From assembly GCF_040954835.1 (NCBI RefSeq), contig NC_090704.1, positions 39,436,979 through 39,500,978 of the forward strand: a stretch of 64,000 nt of DNA. The letters are read 5' to 3'. The position numbers and the translations under genes were made by a program. The stretch comes from Lepisosteus oculatus (lineage: Eukaryota > Chordata > Actinopteri > Semionotiformes > Lepisosteidae). Shown here one piece after another: positions 12,651 through 27,600 of the stretch (position 1 is the first letter of the stretch; each line of letters starts with the position of its first letter). A model generated the notes under the pieces. The model made no database searches and had not been told where the DNA came from. It was given only the letters and a program-made list of their open reading frames with translations.

Positions 12651-15600
12651 GGTGACCTTTCCCATATGGATGTCATCTGTTACTATTGAGGTAGGCATTT
12701 TCCTTTAGTGTCACAGACTGGTTTGGCTTCTCAAGATGCATTCGATACAGGGATATAAATATGGACTGGTAAGTCCTCACTGGTTGTCTGATACGAGAAA
12801 ATGTAGATTCCCATAGAACATCATTAGAAGTCCATTGTTATGACAGTAGCTATAAGGTGTTTTAAAATGGTGTTACTGAGATGAGCTGTTTTGTATGAAT
12901 TGTACTTTCTCCTTAAATCAGCTTTGTATTTTATATATCTCCTTTTGGGTGTACACACAAGGCCACCTCTGTAAAGGCTCTCTGTCTTTCATTGTCTCGC
13001 AACAGTTTTTATGTTGGTACATTGTGATGGACGTTTTGTGCAGCTGCTAACATGGAGACCATGTTAAGGAATTAATTAATACGGATTTAATCATGGCTTT
13101 GGAATGAAACCTAAAACCTATTACATCAGTTGTAGTCAACAGATGCTCAAACACTTAGTCTGCCTTGGTTATGCTGGTGTTTAGCGCAGTATCACTAACT
13201 TCATACTGCTGATTTAGTGTAAGTTGGCTTTTTTGCAAACCAACTTATAGCAAATCAAAATGAGTTTCTGTCATTGACTGAAGTTTAATAACATGAAGTG
13301 TTTATTCTTAGTCCTATCCATTTGATCTTCAGAATGTCCTTGTTTTGGCATCAGACCTGGAGGCTCTGTAATGTTTTCAACTCCCAAGTTTTTTTTGTTT
13401 ATTTGGTAAAGTTACAGCTAGTCTGAGCTGGAAGTTAAGGACCTTCTATTGGGTTACTTGAATCCCCATCAGGGTCAGCAGACTATCCACTTCTCCAGCG
13501 GTCCCTTCTCGCCTCTATAATGTTTAATCTCACTGCCTTTTCTTGTATGGTTGGCTCTGATTGGAGAAACTGCAAAAACCTTTATTTGATGTCAAAACTG
13601 GAAGGGCCTGTTTCTCCGGATCTGGAGAAGCAATTTTTTTAGACCTATTAAACTACATGCTTTACTGCCATCAGCTGATTTATACTTGTCAGTTTTCCTA
13701 TATTAATACAAAATGGTGGCTGCATGGTTCAAACATAAATTGGTATTCAAGTTAGTATTGCTGGTGTCCTAGTCCTTAAAATATGGACTGTGGCATGGGA
13801 AGTCATTTTGCAAATACTCTTATGTACAGAAGCAACAAGAGAAAGATGTTTCTGGTTCTGTAGTATTTCTTGCTTGAGCTCTACCCTTTTAACTTAATCA
13901 TAGCATTAGGAATACCACTTAGTGTCCTGATGACAGACTTGACCCATAACACTACAGCTGAGTGTGGGAAATCGAGCAGGTACAAGTGAAGAATTCCTTT
14001 GTGACAGGCTTGTTTCTGTATTGCTGCACAGAACCAGGTGGTCACACCATGTTTGCTATAGGTCTTGGACACGGGAATACTTTAACAGAGCTGGGGAATC
14101 GGGGACTGTGTAATAGGTTTTATTTGGCTCTAGTGTAGTTTTCATGATGTGGATAATTGAAGACGGAAATAAAAGGCCTGCGGGGTTATGCTGCACCATC
14201 TATGCCAGAGTCTTACTTAGTCCCAGGGAACAAAGTGTGCTGCACGTCATCTTCCTTGAAAGCAGCCAGATGTTACAGTGCAGCAGTGGAAAGTGCTATA
14301 GTTTGTCATGAGGTGGAACTTTGGTCACATGTTAAAGACTGTATAATAAATACAAATTAAAATAATTTTGTGTCACTTAGATAAAAAAAATATATTGAGG
14401 GATCTGTGCCTTGGTTATAAAGTCATATTTGACCAGCACATTCTGTTGTTTATGTAGGAAGAAAAGGCAAAGAATATTGCAGCCTTCATGGCCATGTTGT
14501 CTATTGCCATGCAGTCAGTGTTGCATCCTGATTTTTTTAAAACTTATTTTAGATCTTAATTAGTTAAGTCTTTTTTTAAATTTGAGATGTTCAGTATTGT
14601 AAGAGATGTACTCATCTCAGTTGTTGAAATTACACCATTTTTACAGCAAGTGTTCCAGTAGATAGTTCCTGCCAATATGCATCTAGGTTTTCATTTTTAA
14701 TTAAAAGTTGTTGGGTAAGAATGCATATGAACGTGAATGCTTGTGTGTTTGAATGCTCACATCCATCTGAAATGTGAAGTGTATGACCACTAGATTTTGT
14801 ACATCTTTTTTGCTGTTGCTTTTTTTCTTCATTTTGTGACTTCATGCATGATCTTCATATAAGTCAAACATTTTTCTTATGACACTAACTCCCAACATCA
14901 ATAACCAATATCCTAATAACTAGCCAGTTGTAAAATTGAAGAATGTTTATGGAACATTGTTCTCATTCTAGCCAGCGGTTATCTGGATTATGAATAAAGT
15001 GCATCAGATTGCTAATCACATTGCTAAAAACAGCTTTTTTTTAGCTGTTTAAGTGGCTCAATTTTGTCACTGTACTAGGAAGAGTAATTTGATTATTGAT
15101 GTCAGGCTAAGCACCACTTGTGGGATCTGTACATGTAGTTCTCCTTTTTGTTGAAAAAAAGAGATTAACAGCAGTTTGTTTACTTTATCCCTGGTTGTAC
15201 AGTCTTGGTGTTTAATTTCCCTATTTTAGTGAATGTAGTGTAAAAATGGGTGGCATTTACGGACTATATTTTTGCTTTGTTTTTGGGTTCTCTGATAGAT
15301 TTATTTGCCCAGTGTAGGTTACGCATGCCTTCATTTTCCCAACTTCTTTTGTTTCATGTAGAAAATTAATACTCTGGTGTTTGTCCAGGTTCTGTTTTAG
15401 CCCATCTAGAATTCTCCAACACTGATCCTTGAATAATACTCACAATGTGTCTTTCCCAGCTACTCCTTGACCAGCATACGGGCACTTCTTTTGAAGGTGT
15501 ACATCAAATATTAATATGCTGTGGCCTGCCAGCGAATTCACAAACTGTTTTCTTATACAGATTGGTCACCCCAAGGTCCTAGTGAGGGTGTTATAGCTTG

Positions 15601-18600
15601 TTTGCCATCAGTTTCTTTCCCTTCTGAAAGATTAGACATGTCAGATGGCTGCTGATATTAACCTTGAAGGTGTCAAAGAATGTTGTTAGCAGTTGTAAGT
15701 GAATACATCACCAGTTACAAATACTTGCTTTATAATAGCTTAACTCTGAGTTTAACTTGCTCTTTTGTTTTGGTCTTTTACAAGTTGAAGCTTAACCATT
15801 ATAACCTTTTTGCAAGTTACAAAATAAATGCTAGTTGGTAGTGGTTCAGTGAATAGCCCAGCTTTGCATGTGATTATTGAACAGTCAACTGCAATAATCA
15901 GTGCTTTTATGTTTTTAAGTAAAGGCATAGTAAGATATCCCTTTACCTTATTAAGTTGCTATTTCTACCTCTACTATGGTTATTCATTTGTGTCTGATCT
16001 CATAAACAAGCCATTTTAATTACAAGGTATGATGTAAACTTGCCTGTCCAGGTATTTAATCAGTCATTAGAAATTCAGCAATCCTTTTAATGTAACTGGC
16101 TTGTAGTTTAATTTATAATTCTGTACATACACAATGAGCTCAGCAGTGTTTGTAACGTTAGTTGGGAGGAGCATTTAGCAACAAGCAAAAAGCACTTGGA
16201 AGATTTTGTATAGCGTATATCTAATACAGGCCACTATGTATCAATTTGTTGCATGCATATAAAGAATATAAACACAATAGCAGCACATGATCATTTTCCT
16301 ATCACAATGTTACCACCAGCAGAAAAATCACATGCTAGGCACATGTTAGTCCGTTCAAGTACAGGTGAGCAACACAACTAAGCATAATGTATGGTTTAGT
16401 CACCCTACCATTTCAAAGGTTCCGACAGTTTTTTGAATATCTGGGAAGAAATCATTTAAATAAAGAAAATTGCAGTGAAATAGGCCTGCTGCTGAGGTGC
16501 ACACGTAGGTGCTGAATGTCTATTATAACAGCGCGCTCATGTATATTCAATGTACTACAACTGAAAGAAATGAACTTCTGACATGTTTTAGTTTAAACTG
16601 GCACCAGGAGACTTGAAAATTGTATTCTAATTGGACATGTTCTGATGCATTAACTTGATTCACTAATGTGTATTCACTAATCAGTAATTGAAGCATTAAG
16701 TTTTGCACCACTACTAGTTGGTAGTTTGCTGGAACACCTGCAATGATCTTTTATTTTAAAGATCGTTTTGGAGTGAACCAGTGGAGGATGGTGTGTTTTT
16801 CTTGTACTGTTTTATTTTCCTGTGTTTGGAAGTCTAATTATGTGGTGGTGGAAGTCAGCTGATTTGACGTTGCTGTTCAATTTTGGAAACCCATGAATTG
16901 CCTTTAGATTCATTACATGCTGCAGTATTATCTGTTGCGTAGTAGTTTTAGACAAGTTTTGTGTTGATTTTGAAGGCTTCTTGAGCTTCTCCCTCTTTTC
17001 TGTTTTAGGAGTCAATGCTGTCTAATCAGGTGTTTACAACTTGAAGACTTTAATAGGAAACTTGAATACCAGAGAAAACCACAGCTGGGTCATGTCTTTT
17101 TTCCTAATTTCTTTCTTTCACTTTTAAAGGACAGCTCTGACTAGAAAACATTTGATTCAAAGCCTTGTACCTTTGTGGTGGAATGCATAGAGCTAACTTG
17201 CAGCACCTTTGGTTTGTAACTTTATTGGGAATAAAATTGAATCTATACTATGTTAGAAGTAGTGCATCAGCTTTACCAATGACTTATATTCAGGGTCTTC
17301 CTCTCCTGCAGCTAAGCAGGCTTTGCTGGGGGTCAGGATGGGATTTGACTGGTTTATGCAAATTGTCAGTTCCAGGGGTGTTCCCCTTCTCAGTAACAAA
17401 GTGCCTTTGTGGTGTTGCTATCCAGAACTCCCACTCCTCAGGGCTAGGAGGGTGGAGTGAAGGCACGGTCAGCTGGAGAAGGCATTTAACACCCTTTGCT
17501 CTTCTAAATCAGAAGCACTGGTGGATTAGGGTGCAGTTTGATCACCCTCTCCCCTTTTCTGTGACTCATTTCTTGCCAAGAGTTACTAAATGGTCAGTGC
17601 CTTCAAGGCAAAATGTGATGTTCTTTTTCTTTAATTTGTTGAATCTTGAATATGTACACTTTTTGCTAATTATTTTTTTCCAGCGATATTAGAAAGTCAC
17701 GTCCGTTGGTCTTGCTGTGCTCAATACAGTTGACAGCCCCAGCTGTAATGACATTTCTTCTGTTTTGATTTGTATTTCTGCATGGAGGTGTCCTCATACA
17801 AATACTCTTACCTCATCTGAGTTTGTATTAGGTTTTATTTACTGCATTAATGTTTGGACATGTTCTGCTCTAGAAATGAAAGGTGAATCCAGTGTCATCT
17901 ATTTCATAGTATTCCCCTTTGCTTCAAAAAAGTTTTATCTTCTCATGTCTGCTACTGTTTAGGCAAATCATAAAGAGGTTTCCTGTGTGGTTGAAACTGT
18001 TTACAAGTTTTCAGTCTTTTGAAATGATCAAAAGACGTCAGTCACTATTGGGAGTCTTAGTGTTGAGTACATATGCTCAGAACGCTTTGTTAATGCCTTA
18101 CCTGATCCTCTCTTCCAACATGTCAGGGCAGTGCTCTGTTGTTGCCCAGTAAACTGCAGTTTGAAAAGCAACTTTTCATCCATTAATGTTTTCATTCACT
18201 TTCCTCCCCTCCAGCATTTTAAAATACCTCCTTAAATTTAAGCAGGACAGAATTGGTTTTAGTGACAAGCTGGGTAGTCAGGTTTCATTAGTACTGCAGT
18301 TTCAATTTTTCCAGCTCAGTGATGAATCTTGCCCTGCAGTCCCAATGTCAAGTAATCTGACCATAGGCACCTTTTCTCAGTAGTTTACACCACAGTCTGA
18401 AGCACAGATGTCACATTGTCACAGAATTTATTTGTTTCATTTCCATCTAACTGATGATTGAAACTGTTTAGATAGGCTTATAGTTTAGCATGCTGTGCTT
18501 TAGCTTGTCTTATTCTGCATTCCTACTGCTCTGACCAACAGTAAAAAGACTTGGATCTGACCACTACTAGTCTAGTCATGTCCTAGCCCTGCAACTGGAA

Positions 18601-21600
18601 AGTATAAAAGCCACTTTAAAAACCATCTTGGTCAGGAAATAAGTTTGCCATTGGTGCTCTGTTCTTTGCTTTTGAAGCAATGGTTAATATAGGTGAAGCT
18701 AGAAGCAAAATGGCTGAAAAAGTACTTCTTTGGATAGTGAAAGGATAAACCACTGTTCACTGTCCATACTGGGGGTTTAATGTGTTCTTTGGGTGGGAAA
18801 ATATGCCCATCCTCACATTTACTGGGGTAAAAGCCTTATAGTCTTATTATCTTTTCAGGATCCCAATATACAAACCCTTGTTACAACAAATAGGCCCTCC
18901 ATGTGTACAAATTAAGACCTTTAAATTGGAATTTCAGTAATTGGTGTTAATTTTGGGTTGACATCTTTGCCATACTGTATGCGTCAAGTTTGGTCTGTTC
19001 ACTGTTTCAAGAATTCTGTAATGGTTTAAGTTTTTGTGGACGTTAAATCATTTTTCATTGATGTATTGCTATAGAATTTGAAGTTGTTTGCAGAAAACTG
19101 TTTTATCTTGCAGTTTAAAATTACTTCATTAGTTAAAATTAATTTATTTGCATCTCTAGGAACTTTGTTCTATACCCTTTCATTGACCTTCTGTTAGTTG
19201 TGAGTTGTTTAAAAAAAAAGTAATAACTTCATTGAACTTTTAAATTGGTGGAAGCAGTTGTACTAAATTGCGTAGTATTTTATGGCAAGAAACTAGGGGG
19301 GCTTCCATAGTGCAGCAACTGTTTAGATCTTTCACCCCCACTGAGTTTAAACGTGGCAGTCTTGATGATGACACCACATTGTGAGCTACATCTCCATCTA
19401 AAATACTGATGCTGCTAAACCTGATGCTATTTTATGTGGAGAAATGGCAGGGGAACTTTGAGCTGCCATTGACATATTCCTCTCTTGAATTGGCTCAGTG
19501 GCTCACTTTTCCATTTCTTTAACTTTGAAGTGTTTAGCTTGGTTTGTAAGTATTCTTTATTTGAAGGATAGGTCCTGCTTCTTATGCAGTAAAGGTCTGA
19601 TACAGGATTTGTTTCTATGGAGGTGTTGATGCCTAGTGTTTACATAAATACTGTTGTACGAAGAAAGTGACCAATGAGTTTTAAAAGAATTTATCGACAG
19701 GGTAATGTATTCTCTCTGGGTGAATACACATGCAATTCTGTTTTTCAGTGTTGCCAATGATGTACTTCTGTTGAGAGTTGATGCAGTTGTTTTCTGTTGT
19801 TCCTCAGCAAGGGTCCTAGTGAAACATGCCTTGATTAGGTCAGACTCTGCCCCTCCCCAGGAGCAGAAAGATTGGAGCTTTTATATAAGCTCATAAGTAG
19901 TTAGCCACGTTTATTTTCAATGCACCAGCTGAATCACCACAGTTGCATAACAGTATTTAATCACTCTCATAATTTATAAACTGCTGGTATAATGTTGCAA
20001 GGAAGTGTTGCAATATTGTGTTTTAAAAAACAAATTACAGTATTCAGAATAAATTAGTATTAGGATTTCAAGGTGTTCTTAGAAGGTATGCAGTGATATA
20101 ATTGGGCTGAAGTGTCTGATGAAGATCCATGTAGTTTTTTGGGAGGAGATGGGGGAATGACAGGAATGCTCTGGAGTAGATGACATGGGAATTCTTTCCT
20201 TTGATATTTTCACGTGGGATTTTCCCTTTGGTAGTTTGGTGTGGTGACCATGCTGCCATTCATCGGGTGTGACTATTCTAAGGAGATCAGGTTTTATTGA
20301 CGTATCCCACGTGATTCATTCTTGGTCACATTGTCCAGTGTGCTTGCTTTGTTTTGCTTAATTGGCAATTCTGTTGTGTAATATTTGTCTGGTTATTACT
20401 ATATGAAGTTTCTGACTAGTGTATTGCACCATGGTCAGTATTGTAGGTGAAGGCTATTGGTTTAGCATTCTTCATCAAGCGGTCTTGACACTAGAGATTA
20501 GATTAAATATAGAATCATTATTGCTTTGCTTTTATTAAGGGTTTTTGTTTTGTCAACTGAGGCTTGATTTACAGTTAAAAGCCGTCAACTCAGCTGTTCT
20601 CTCTCGCAAAGCACCTTGACTAAATTGGGCTTAAACCGGCAATGTTTTTAGAAAATGATTCTGAAGATCATGTTGCAGTGCTGTGAAAACATAAGGTGAT
20701 TGTTTGGGGAGGTGTGCAAGGATGTGCTTTGTAATCAGTTTCAATCGAACCCATCCCGTTTCCTCTATGCTTTCGGGCACATAGTCAACTCCACCACTTC
20801 CTGAGCAGACAGTGTTTTGGTTTCAACATTAAAAATGTGGCCATACATTTTCAAAACATTGTACACTTCTAGTTTTGCACTTGCACCTCTTTAATTCTGT
20901 TAATATTAAATGTTCAGAAAATTGGCTCTAGAAAGGAATGTAAAAAATATGGCTATACAACAGATTCAGTAGAAGTGTTGTGAGACTGTTTTAATACATG
21001 TGATAGTGTAGGGGGGGAGAGATCTATAAGATTTAGAGAAAAAGTACACTTTTCATTATGCAATATGGTTATTGGACTTTTATCTTTAATCCTAAACCTT
21101 GGGGAATAGTCTTGCTTTTTTTAATGGGAGATTTGTAACTCAAAAGGATCTATCGTCTTTCAGCCACATCTAATAGTAAGCTAACTGCATTGTAGTTGGC
21201 TAGTCTGCCATGCCATGAGGAGCATAGCTTCTGTTAGCTCTTACCCCCTTAGCTCATTCTGTAGCTTGAATTCATTATGAAATCCAATGTAATGCAAGAT
21301 GGGATGTTTCAGGATTAATGTAGTAATTTGCTATTCCACTTTTGGTTCTTTGGTAATCGTTTTTAAGCTTAAGCCATTCCATTTCCATTAGCATTGTCAC
21401 AACTTCATATAGGCTTATGCATGTAGCAGTTTTCTCAGGAGACTCAAGCAGTTTGCATGATATGTACTGTTCACGCAAGTCTGGATTAACTTGTTTAGGC
21501 TACATTTTTCCTACCTCAGGTTGAATACAGATTTAAAAGAAGTTATCCCACCGGTTATTTTTTTGGTATGGTTTGATAATATAGCTAGTAGTATACACAC

Positions 21601-24600
21601 CTAAACCTCTCCACAAGCAGGAATATGCTGAAATGCCTCTTCAATCCCTTTTCTCATTCTGGGATTTTTTTTACATTTGATTTAATCTGCATCTCAAACT
21701 GTTGCATTCAAAGTTTGTAGAGTGCTGTGCATTTTGTCAAATGATGGTCAAGGAAATAACCTTAGTATTTTTTAAATTGTAAAAATAGATTTAATACCAG
21801 CAATTAAATGAAAGATTAGTCCTTCAGGAAATGTTTTGTTCATGTGGGAGGTTGGGGGATGGGGTAAAATTTACAGACTTTAGTCATTTTTACTATCTTC
21901 TGCTATTTGATTCACTGTTATGATTTTGCTTTCAGAATTTGGTTTGTCATGTACATGTATGAGTGCATCAATATTACTGCAAAGCTAAAGCAGAGCTTTA
22001 GAGTAGTCTAAGACAGCTGGTTAGAAAAACCCTTGAAGACCAGATCAAGTTTTTTTTTGCTTTGTGCTGTGCTGCCTGATAAACTGAAATCGACCATTGT
22101 TTTTCTGTAAGGGCGATGCAAGTGGGAGCTTGGATTTTTGTGCTGATTACACTGTTGTTGAAGCAGGGATAAGTTTAGACCCGTCTCTGGCACTGAATGG
22201 CAGTTGTAGGTGAACATAGTGTTGGGACTAATAAAATTTAGTTGATAACATCAACAGTTAAAAGTAACAGCAGTGCCAAAATGATTAAATAACATGTTCT
22301 TGTCAGATACCCAGTGGATATTTACTATACTGATTGTGCTGTTCAACATTAAGGGCCTTGGTGAGAGTCTAGCTACTGTAGTTTTGTTTCAGTGATGTAT
22401 TTTTCTTTAAACCCACTATTATAGCCATGTCCCACACTTTGCAACAACTTTGTCCCTTAAATATAGTCTTAGCTTTGCAGTAGCATTGAAACAGTCTGAA
22501 GAATGCAGTGTGAAATCTGAAAGCCAGGTCTTTAGATTGGGTTTTAAAGTGTTTCAGTGTTTGGTCAGTTGATCAGGAGCAGAACAGTTAAGCCCTGCAC
22601 TGTCAGATCTCTTATTTTTATGTATAGTGATAACATGCTGTCACTTTTTATTGAATCTGAGAAAGCATCAGTATCTTCAGCAGTGGGGATTGACTATTCA
22701 GTTTTGTGAGGGCTTTCGTCCGTCTGCTTCCCTACTTTAAACAATACTCAAGCTCAATTGAGATGTAAATCGCATCATTTGCACAGTGGAGTAGTTACCC
22801 ATCTGAAGTGATATAATTCCTCTAGGACTGTGCCAGCTCTGTCCTCCCTGAGTTTTGTTGAGGCTTATATTATGGGGGTTTCAAGACGTTTTCATCAGAA
22901 TGCAGGGGAATCATGTGCTGATGCCACAGTGCACCATCAGTGCCTCTGCTATATAGTGATTCACATACAAATGAATTAATTCTACTGTTAAAAACGTAAA
23001 TGTTTCAGAGTAGAGGAGGTTGCCACTTGCCGTTTAGTTGCTAGTGCCTAAGTGATCAGAGACATCATCTAGCCCTTTCTAGAAAGAAATTGGAAAGAAA
23101 TCTAGAAAGAACATGTTCCACATTCCAGTAACACTTTGTGTAAAAAGTGCTGTTTTATCTGAGTTTTAAATGCTATTCTTCTTCGCTTCCACTTATTTCC
23201 TGGTTTGTTAATCCTATGTTGGAAGTCCAGTGGTTTGGCAATATGTATGAGGATTTTAAATATTTGAATCAGGTCCCCTTGAAGTCTTCTATTTTAAGAG
23301 TAAAAGACTCATGCCTTAATGCCATAGCATTGCAGTGTGCTTCATTTGCTTTGAGAAGCACTTAAAAGTATCCTGAAGATGAGTGTTTACCTGAGTGCTA
23401 CAGTTTATGAAGTATCAATATATGAGAAGTTGAAGGCTATTTGAAAAATCTTCAGTGTAATGCAGGTTTTCTACTTACTGTGTTGCCTTACTTAATGACA
23501 CAATAGTTTGGTAATATTTGATCCACCAATAACAGGATAAGAGTGTTACTATAATTATCATTCTTACTGAGGGGTATAAGTTATCCAGAAATGCAAATTT
23601 TAATAACGTTGTATTTTTAAATGGTTGATTCCTAGTTCTTATTTAAATGTTGCACAAGTGAATAACACTTAATCTCAACTTTAAGAAACTGGTGTTAGGA
23701 AGTATAGGCAGCCAGTATGTAACATACATTTCAAGATTATGATATCATTGATATCAGTTGCTGGGAATGGGGTGCATCTTGGAAATGCTAGTGGATTAAA
23801 AAAACAATCATACTAACATTAGGAAGTGGGGGAATTATGTATTAAAGATGGCACACTGTTTCCTATCAGTATTCCTTTCTTTGCCGTAGGGTTATGGAGG
23901 TGGGAGGTTTAAAGCCGTGTAAATAAATCAATGAGCTGTGTGCCATAACAGTGGCACTGAGGTTTCATAACCCAAACCTGCTGCTTAGGATTGCACACCA
24001 GTGGGTGGAGGATAATCGTGTTTAGACAGGTCTTCCATGAATACGTAGACTTACGAAGCTAAGAGGGGAAAAGATCTGTTGGATGCTAACATGAAGTGAG
24101 GGTTTCAGAGTTCTGCTATTGAAGTGCAAGACAAGATAGTCAGAATTGCTAAATATGGGTCTGTGGTTGTATCAAATGGCAAGGATTGTCCAAGTGATAG
24201 CACTATGGGGTTCCCCTGTAAGACTGAGCACCAGGCAAACAGGGCCATTTCTCTCACTAAATGCCTGTTTGATCTATCAGGTTTTTATTTGTATTAGGGT
24301 AGTATCGGTTATATGGGCAGTATTTTTCTGTAGAAGAGTTCACACAAAATGTAATTCCTTCCATGTGTCTAGCGCGTTTTGTCTCAAAGGATCCCAAACC
24401 TCTTTACTTCTGTCACCTGAGTGACGTGCAGCAACCATTGTGCCAGCAGCCTGTTTATACAGTAGATAAGGTGCAGTAGTGAGACGTAACTTTTAGATGG
24501 GCAATATTGTTCCAGTCCAAAGCAGAATTTAGCCTTGACACTGAGACCAATACCTACTTTGTGATTTTCATTTCACTAAAGAAGCCTTTTAAATAGCAAG

Positions 24601-27600
24601 GAAGCAGGTACAGTGGTGTGTAGGAATATCTAGAAGCAGATTGTTCTACATGTTATAGGAGTACAAGCTACCATTGCTACTAGTAGTGGCATCACAACAG
24701 GTGTGTACGTGATTTTTTGTGCTATGTTGAACATTTTACTAATCTAGAGGTCACCTGCCCAAGTGTTTTCTACAGCCAAGCTGCATATTTCAGTAAGAAA
24801 ACAAGCAAAATTAGTCCACTAATTTTCTTACTTTATAATGTTAAATCAGCTTGATTTAGTTGCACATCAGGTGCTGGAGAGGTTCTTAGGTCTTAATTAC
24901 TTCTGAAGTAAGTCAGGCCATCAGATCTCTTGTAGCGTGAAGAAAGTCATTAAAACCAGAGGTGTGCGATTCAAAATTTCGGTTAGTTTTTTGAGTGAAC
25001 AGTTTGTATTATCTACATTGCAATTCACAAATTCAGAATGATTATGGTTTAAAATATTCCAAAACTAGACTTATAGTTCTAATTTATAGGCTGGACTGCA
25101 GGCAGGTTTTCATGTATGGTTTATTGTAGTAATAAAGTGCTACTCTGGCACAACAGTGTTAGTGTTGAACTGTTATAGCCATAAGGTTGCGTCTTACATT
25201 TTTACATGTATTGGGGAAACATCAGCAGGCATGACCTGCAGCTGAACTGAAAAACAAAGCTAGCTGGTGAACAATGAGACAACACTCCAGAAGATTATTT
25301 TTAAAAGATGTTTGAGTTTGTGTGGATGGCTTTAAGATTAACACATTTCTGTGGCAAGTGTGCTGTCCAAGGAAAACGGCACTGCACTCAATTTTCACTT
25401 ACTTTTGCAAGGACCACAACAAGGAGTGAAGTTTAAAAAGCATTTGGGAAGCACATTATAAAGCAATTATGGTATGGGCACGTTATTCCCTTTTCTTGTA
25501 ATTGAATTATTTAATATAAATAATGTAAACATAAATTTGAATAGTTATTTCCACTGCAACAATTATTGACACGGCTGCTTCCGTCAGACTTCACTGTGAT
25601 AAATGTGAAGTGATTTTTATGCATTCCTGAGTTGTGCTGGTGCAGTTTTTGAAGAAACAGTATTTAATGTTTCAAGTTTTTTGTTAATATTCAAGTAGTG
25701 CAGTATTCAGATGAAATAATATTACTGCTGTTTCCTTTTGATCTTTTTGATTTTCATGATTAAGACTTGCAAATTATTTTCAGAACCTGGGTGATTCCCT
25801 TTTCTTTTCTTCTCCAGTACCCCACGTTATTAAAATGAGTTTGAAAGTTGCTTTATTTCAGAATAGATGTCTAGTTGTCCTATGTTGTAGAAGCTCACCA
25901 GTCTCAAGACTGATAGCATTTCATAGGTACTGTATGTCAATACATACAAAGAATCAAGACCCTGAACTGTATTTGAAACTTGAAAAGTAAAAACCTTTAA
26001 TTTATTGTTTTAATGTTTGTGCTTTACTGTATTTTAATGCATTTTACTTTCTGTACTTATTTTAGTCTACAGTGCTTTCCTCCTTTTAATGTTTATCTGC
26101 TTAAAGCCGATTGGAATATTCAGCACAGGATGGTATTAATAAAACATTTGTTTTAAGGCATAAGATTAAGACACGTTTGCATTATAAAATGTTGAAAATT
26201 TACCAGATTAACCTATTTGTGATTATCCCCTTGTAAATTTATTATCCTTACATTTAAACTTCTGTGCAGTTGGATGCAGGTGTGGAATGGTTTTGCAGCA
26301 GTGGCTGTGAAGTGGGTCATGCATCGTAAAAATATTTTATGGACTTTAGCACCAACTCAAGCATGTGTTGATAAAGATGGACATAAACATCCTTGAAACA
26401 GTGTAGACTTTGTGAAGTTTGAAGTTGTGGCTGGCTGTTTTCTTATTAGTCTTACCACTCAATAACTTGTCTTCACAATGATTTTTAACTTTCTTCGTGT
26501 TACACTGGGTTTCTTAATTGACAAATTTTCTCTTCAGTAGCACCTGAAGGTTATGAGTAGATTTTATAGAAGGCCTTCATCTGACTGACTGGTTTGCATT
26601 TCCCCTGTGATAAACCCTCTAAATGTCACTGTTTTACGTAGCCACTCATGGCTCATTTTTCTACCATTTAAATCGGTCTTAATTAAAATGCAGACGCTGG
26701 AAACGCAACATTTTAAGTGTAGTACAGACTCATGGTATTTCTTATTGCAAAGCTTGTTTAGAGAATGGAATGCCCAAAAATTGAGTGGATTGAATGTAAT
26801 GATGCTGGAATGTTTAAGAACATTGTGTTTTGAAATAATTGTAACACTTTTTAGTCAGTGTGAAATATGAGGCTAACAAACCTGATGCTTCACAATTTCT
26901 TTCCCTATATCTTGTGAAATGCAAATTGTAAGCAGAAATTCCTTGTTATACATGACTGTTGTATGGAGTATTAACCTTCTGAGGCTTTTTCCCCATGTCC
27001 CAGACAATTACTTATACGTTTTCTCTTTCCTTTAGGTACAGACATTTCGGTCGGAGAAGAAGTGGCCATAAAACTAGAATGTGTGAAAACAAAACACCCT
27101 CAGCTTCACATCGAGAGCAAAATATACAAAATGATGCAGGGAGGAGGTGAGTCTTGATTTTATTTAAAAAAGCACAATAGAACACCCCTTCACAATTTTG
27201 GACAGTAAAGAACATTTCTTAACATTGGGCATTAATCCCTTCTTTCTACCATGTGGACTTTTTTACCTGACCGAGGTTCTTAAACATGTCCTATTTCAGT
27301 AACTACAGAACTCCTAACAAGCTATCACAAAGCTGTACAATTATTTTTGCCTTTGGTCCATATTCATAAATTAAAATACTAAGGATGTAGCCACTGATGT
27401 TATCTGCTACTGATTTTTGTAATGCTGCTTAATGTCAGCACTTGTGATTTACTACAGCCCTAATTGCAGATGTTGAACTGCTAATTTTTTTACAGAGATA
27501 AATCATTTCAGGCTTAGTGTAAGTACATATGTTTTTGCCATTTTCTTTAAATGCATACACAAATTAAACAACTGAGCTTCAGGTCTGGCAAATATTGGGA

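Larger units (their letters stand above)
11211..27035 (+). other. CSNK1D: CSNK1D intron 1 (15.8 kb)
   Basis: The intron is bounded by GTAAGT and CCTTTAG. It is long, AT-rich and visibly T/G-biased on the + strand. It holds a CpG-rich 5' end, a 5S-rRNA-like repeat at about 17290-17390 and a CR1/L2-like LINE remnant at about 23000-23370. I see no convincing gene inside; open frames here lack family features. Confidence 0.9.

Noticed and set aside
17165..17692. 175-codon open frame on the + strand
   Set aside because: It spans a 5S-derived repeat in CSNK1D intron 1 and its translation shows no family motif; chance frame.
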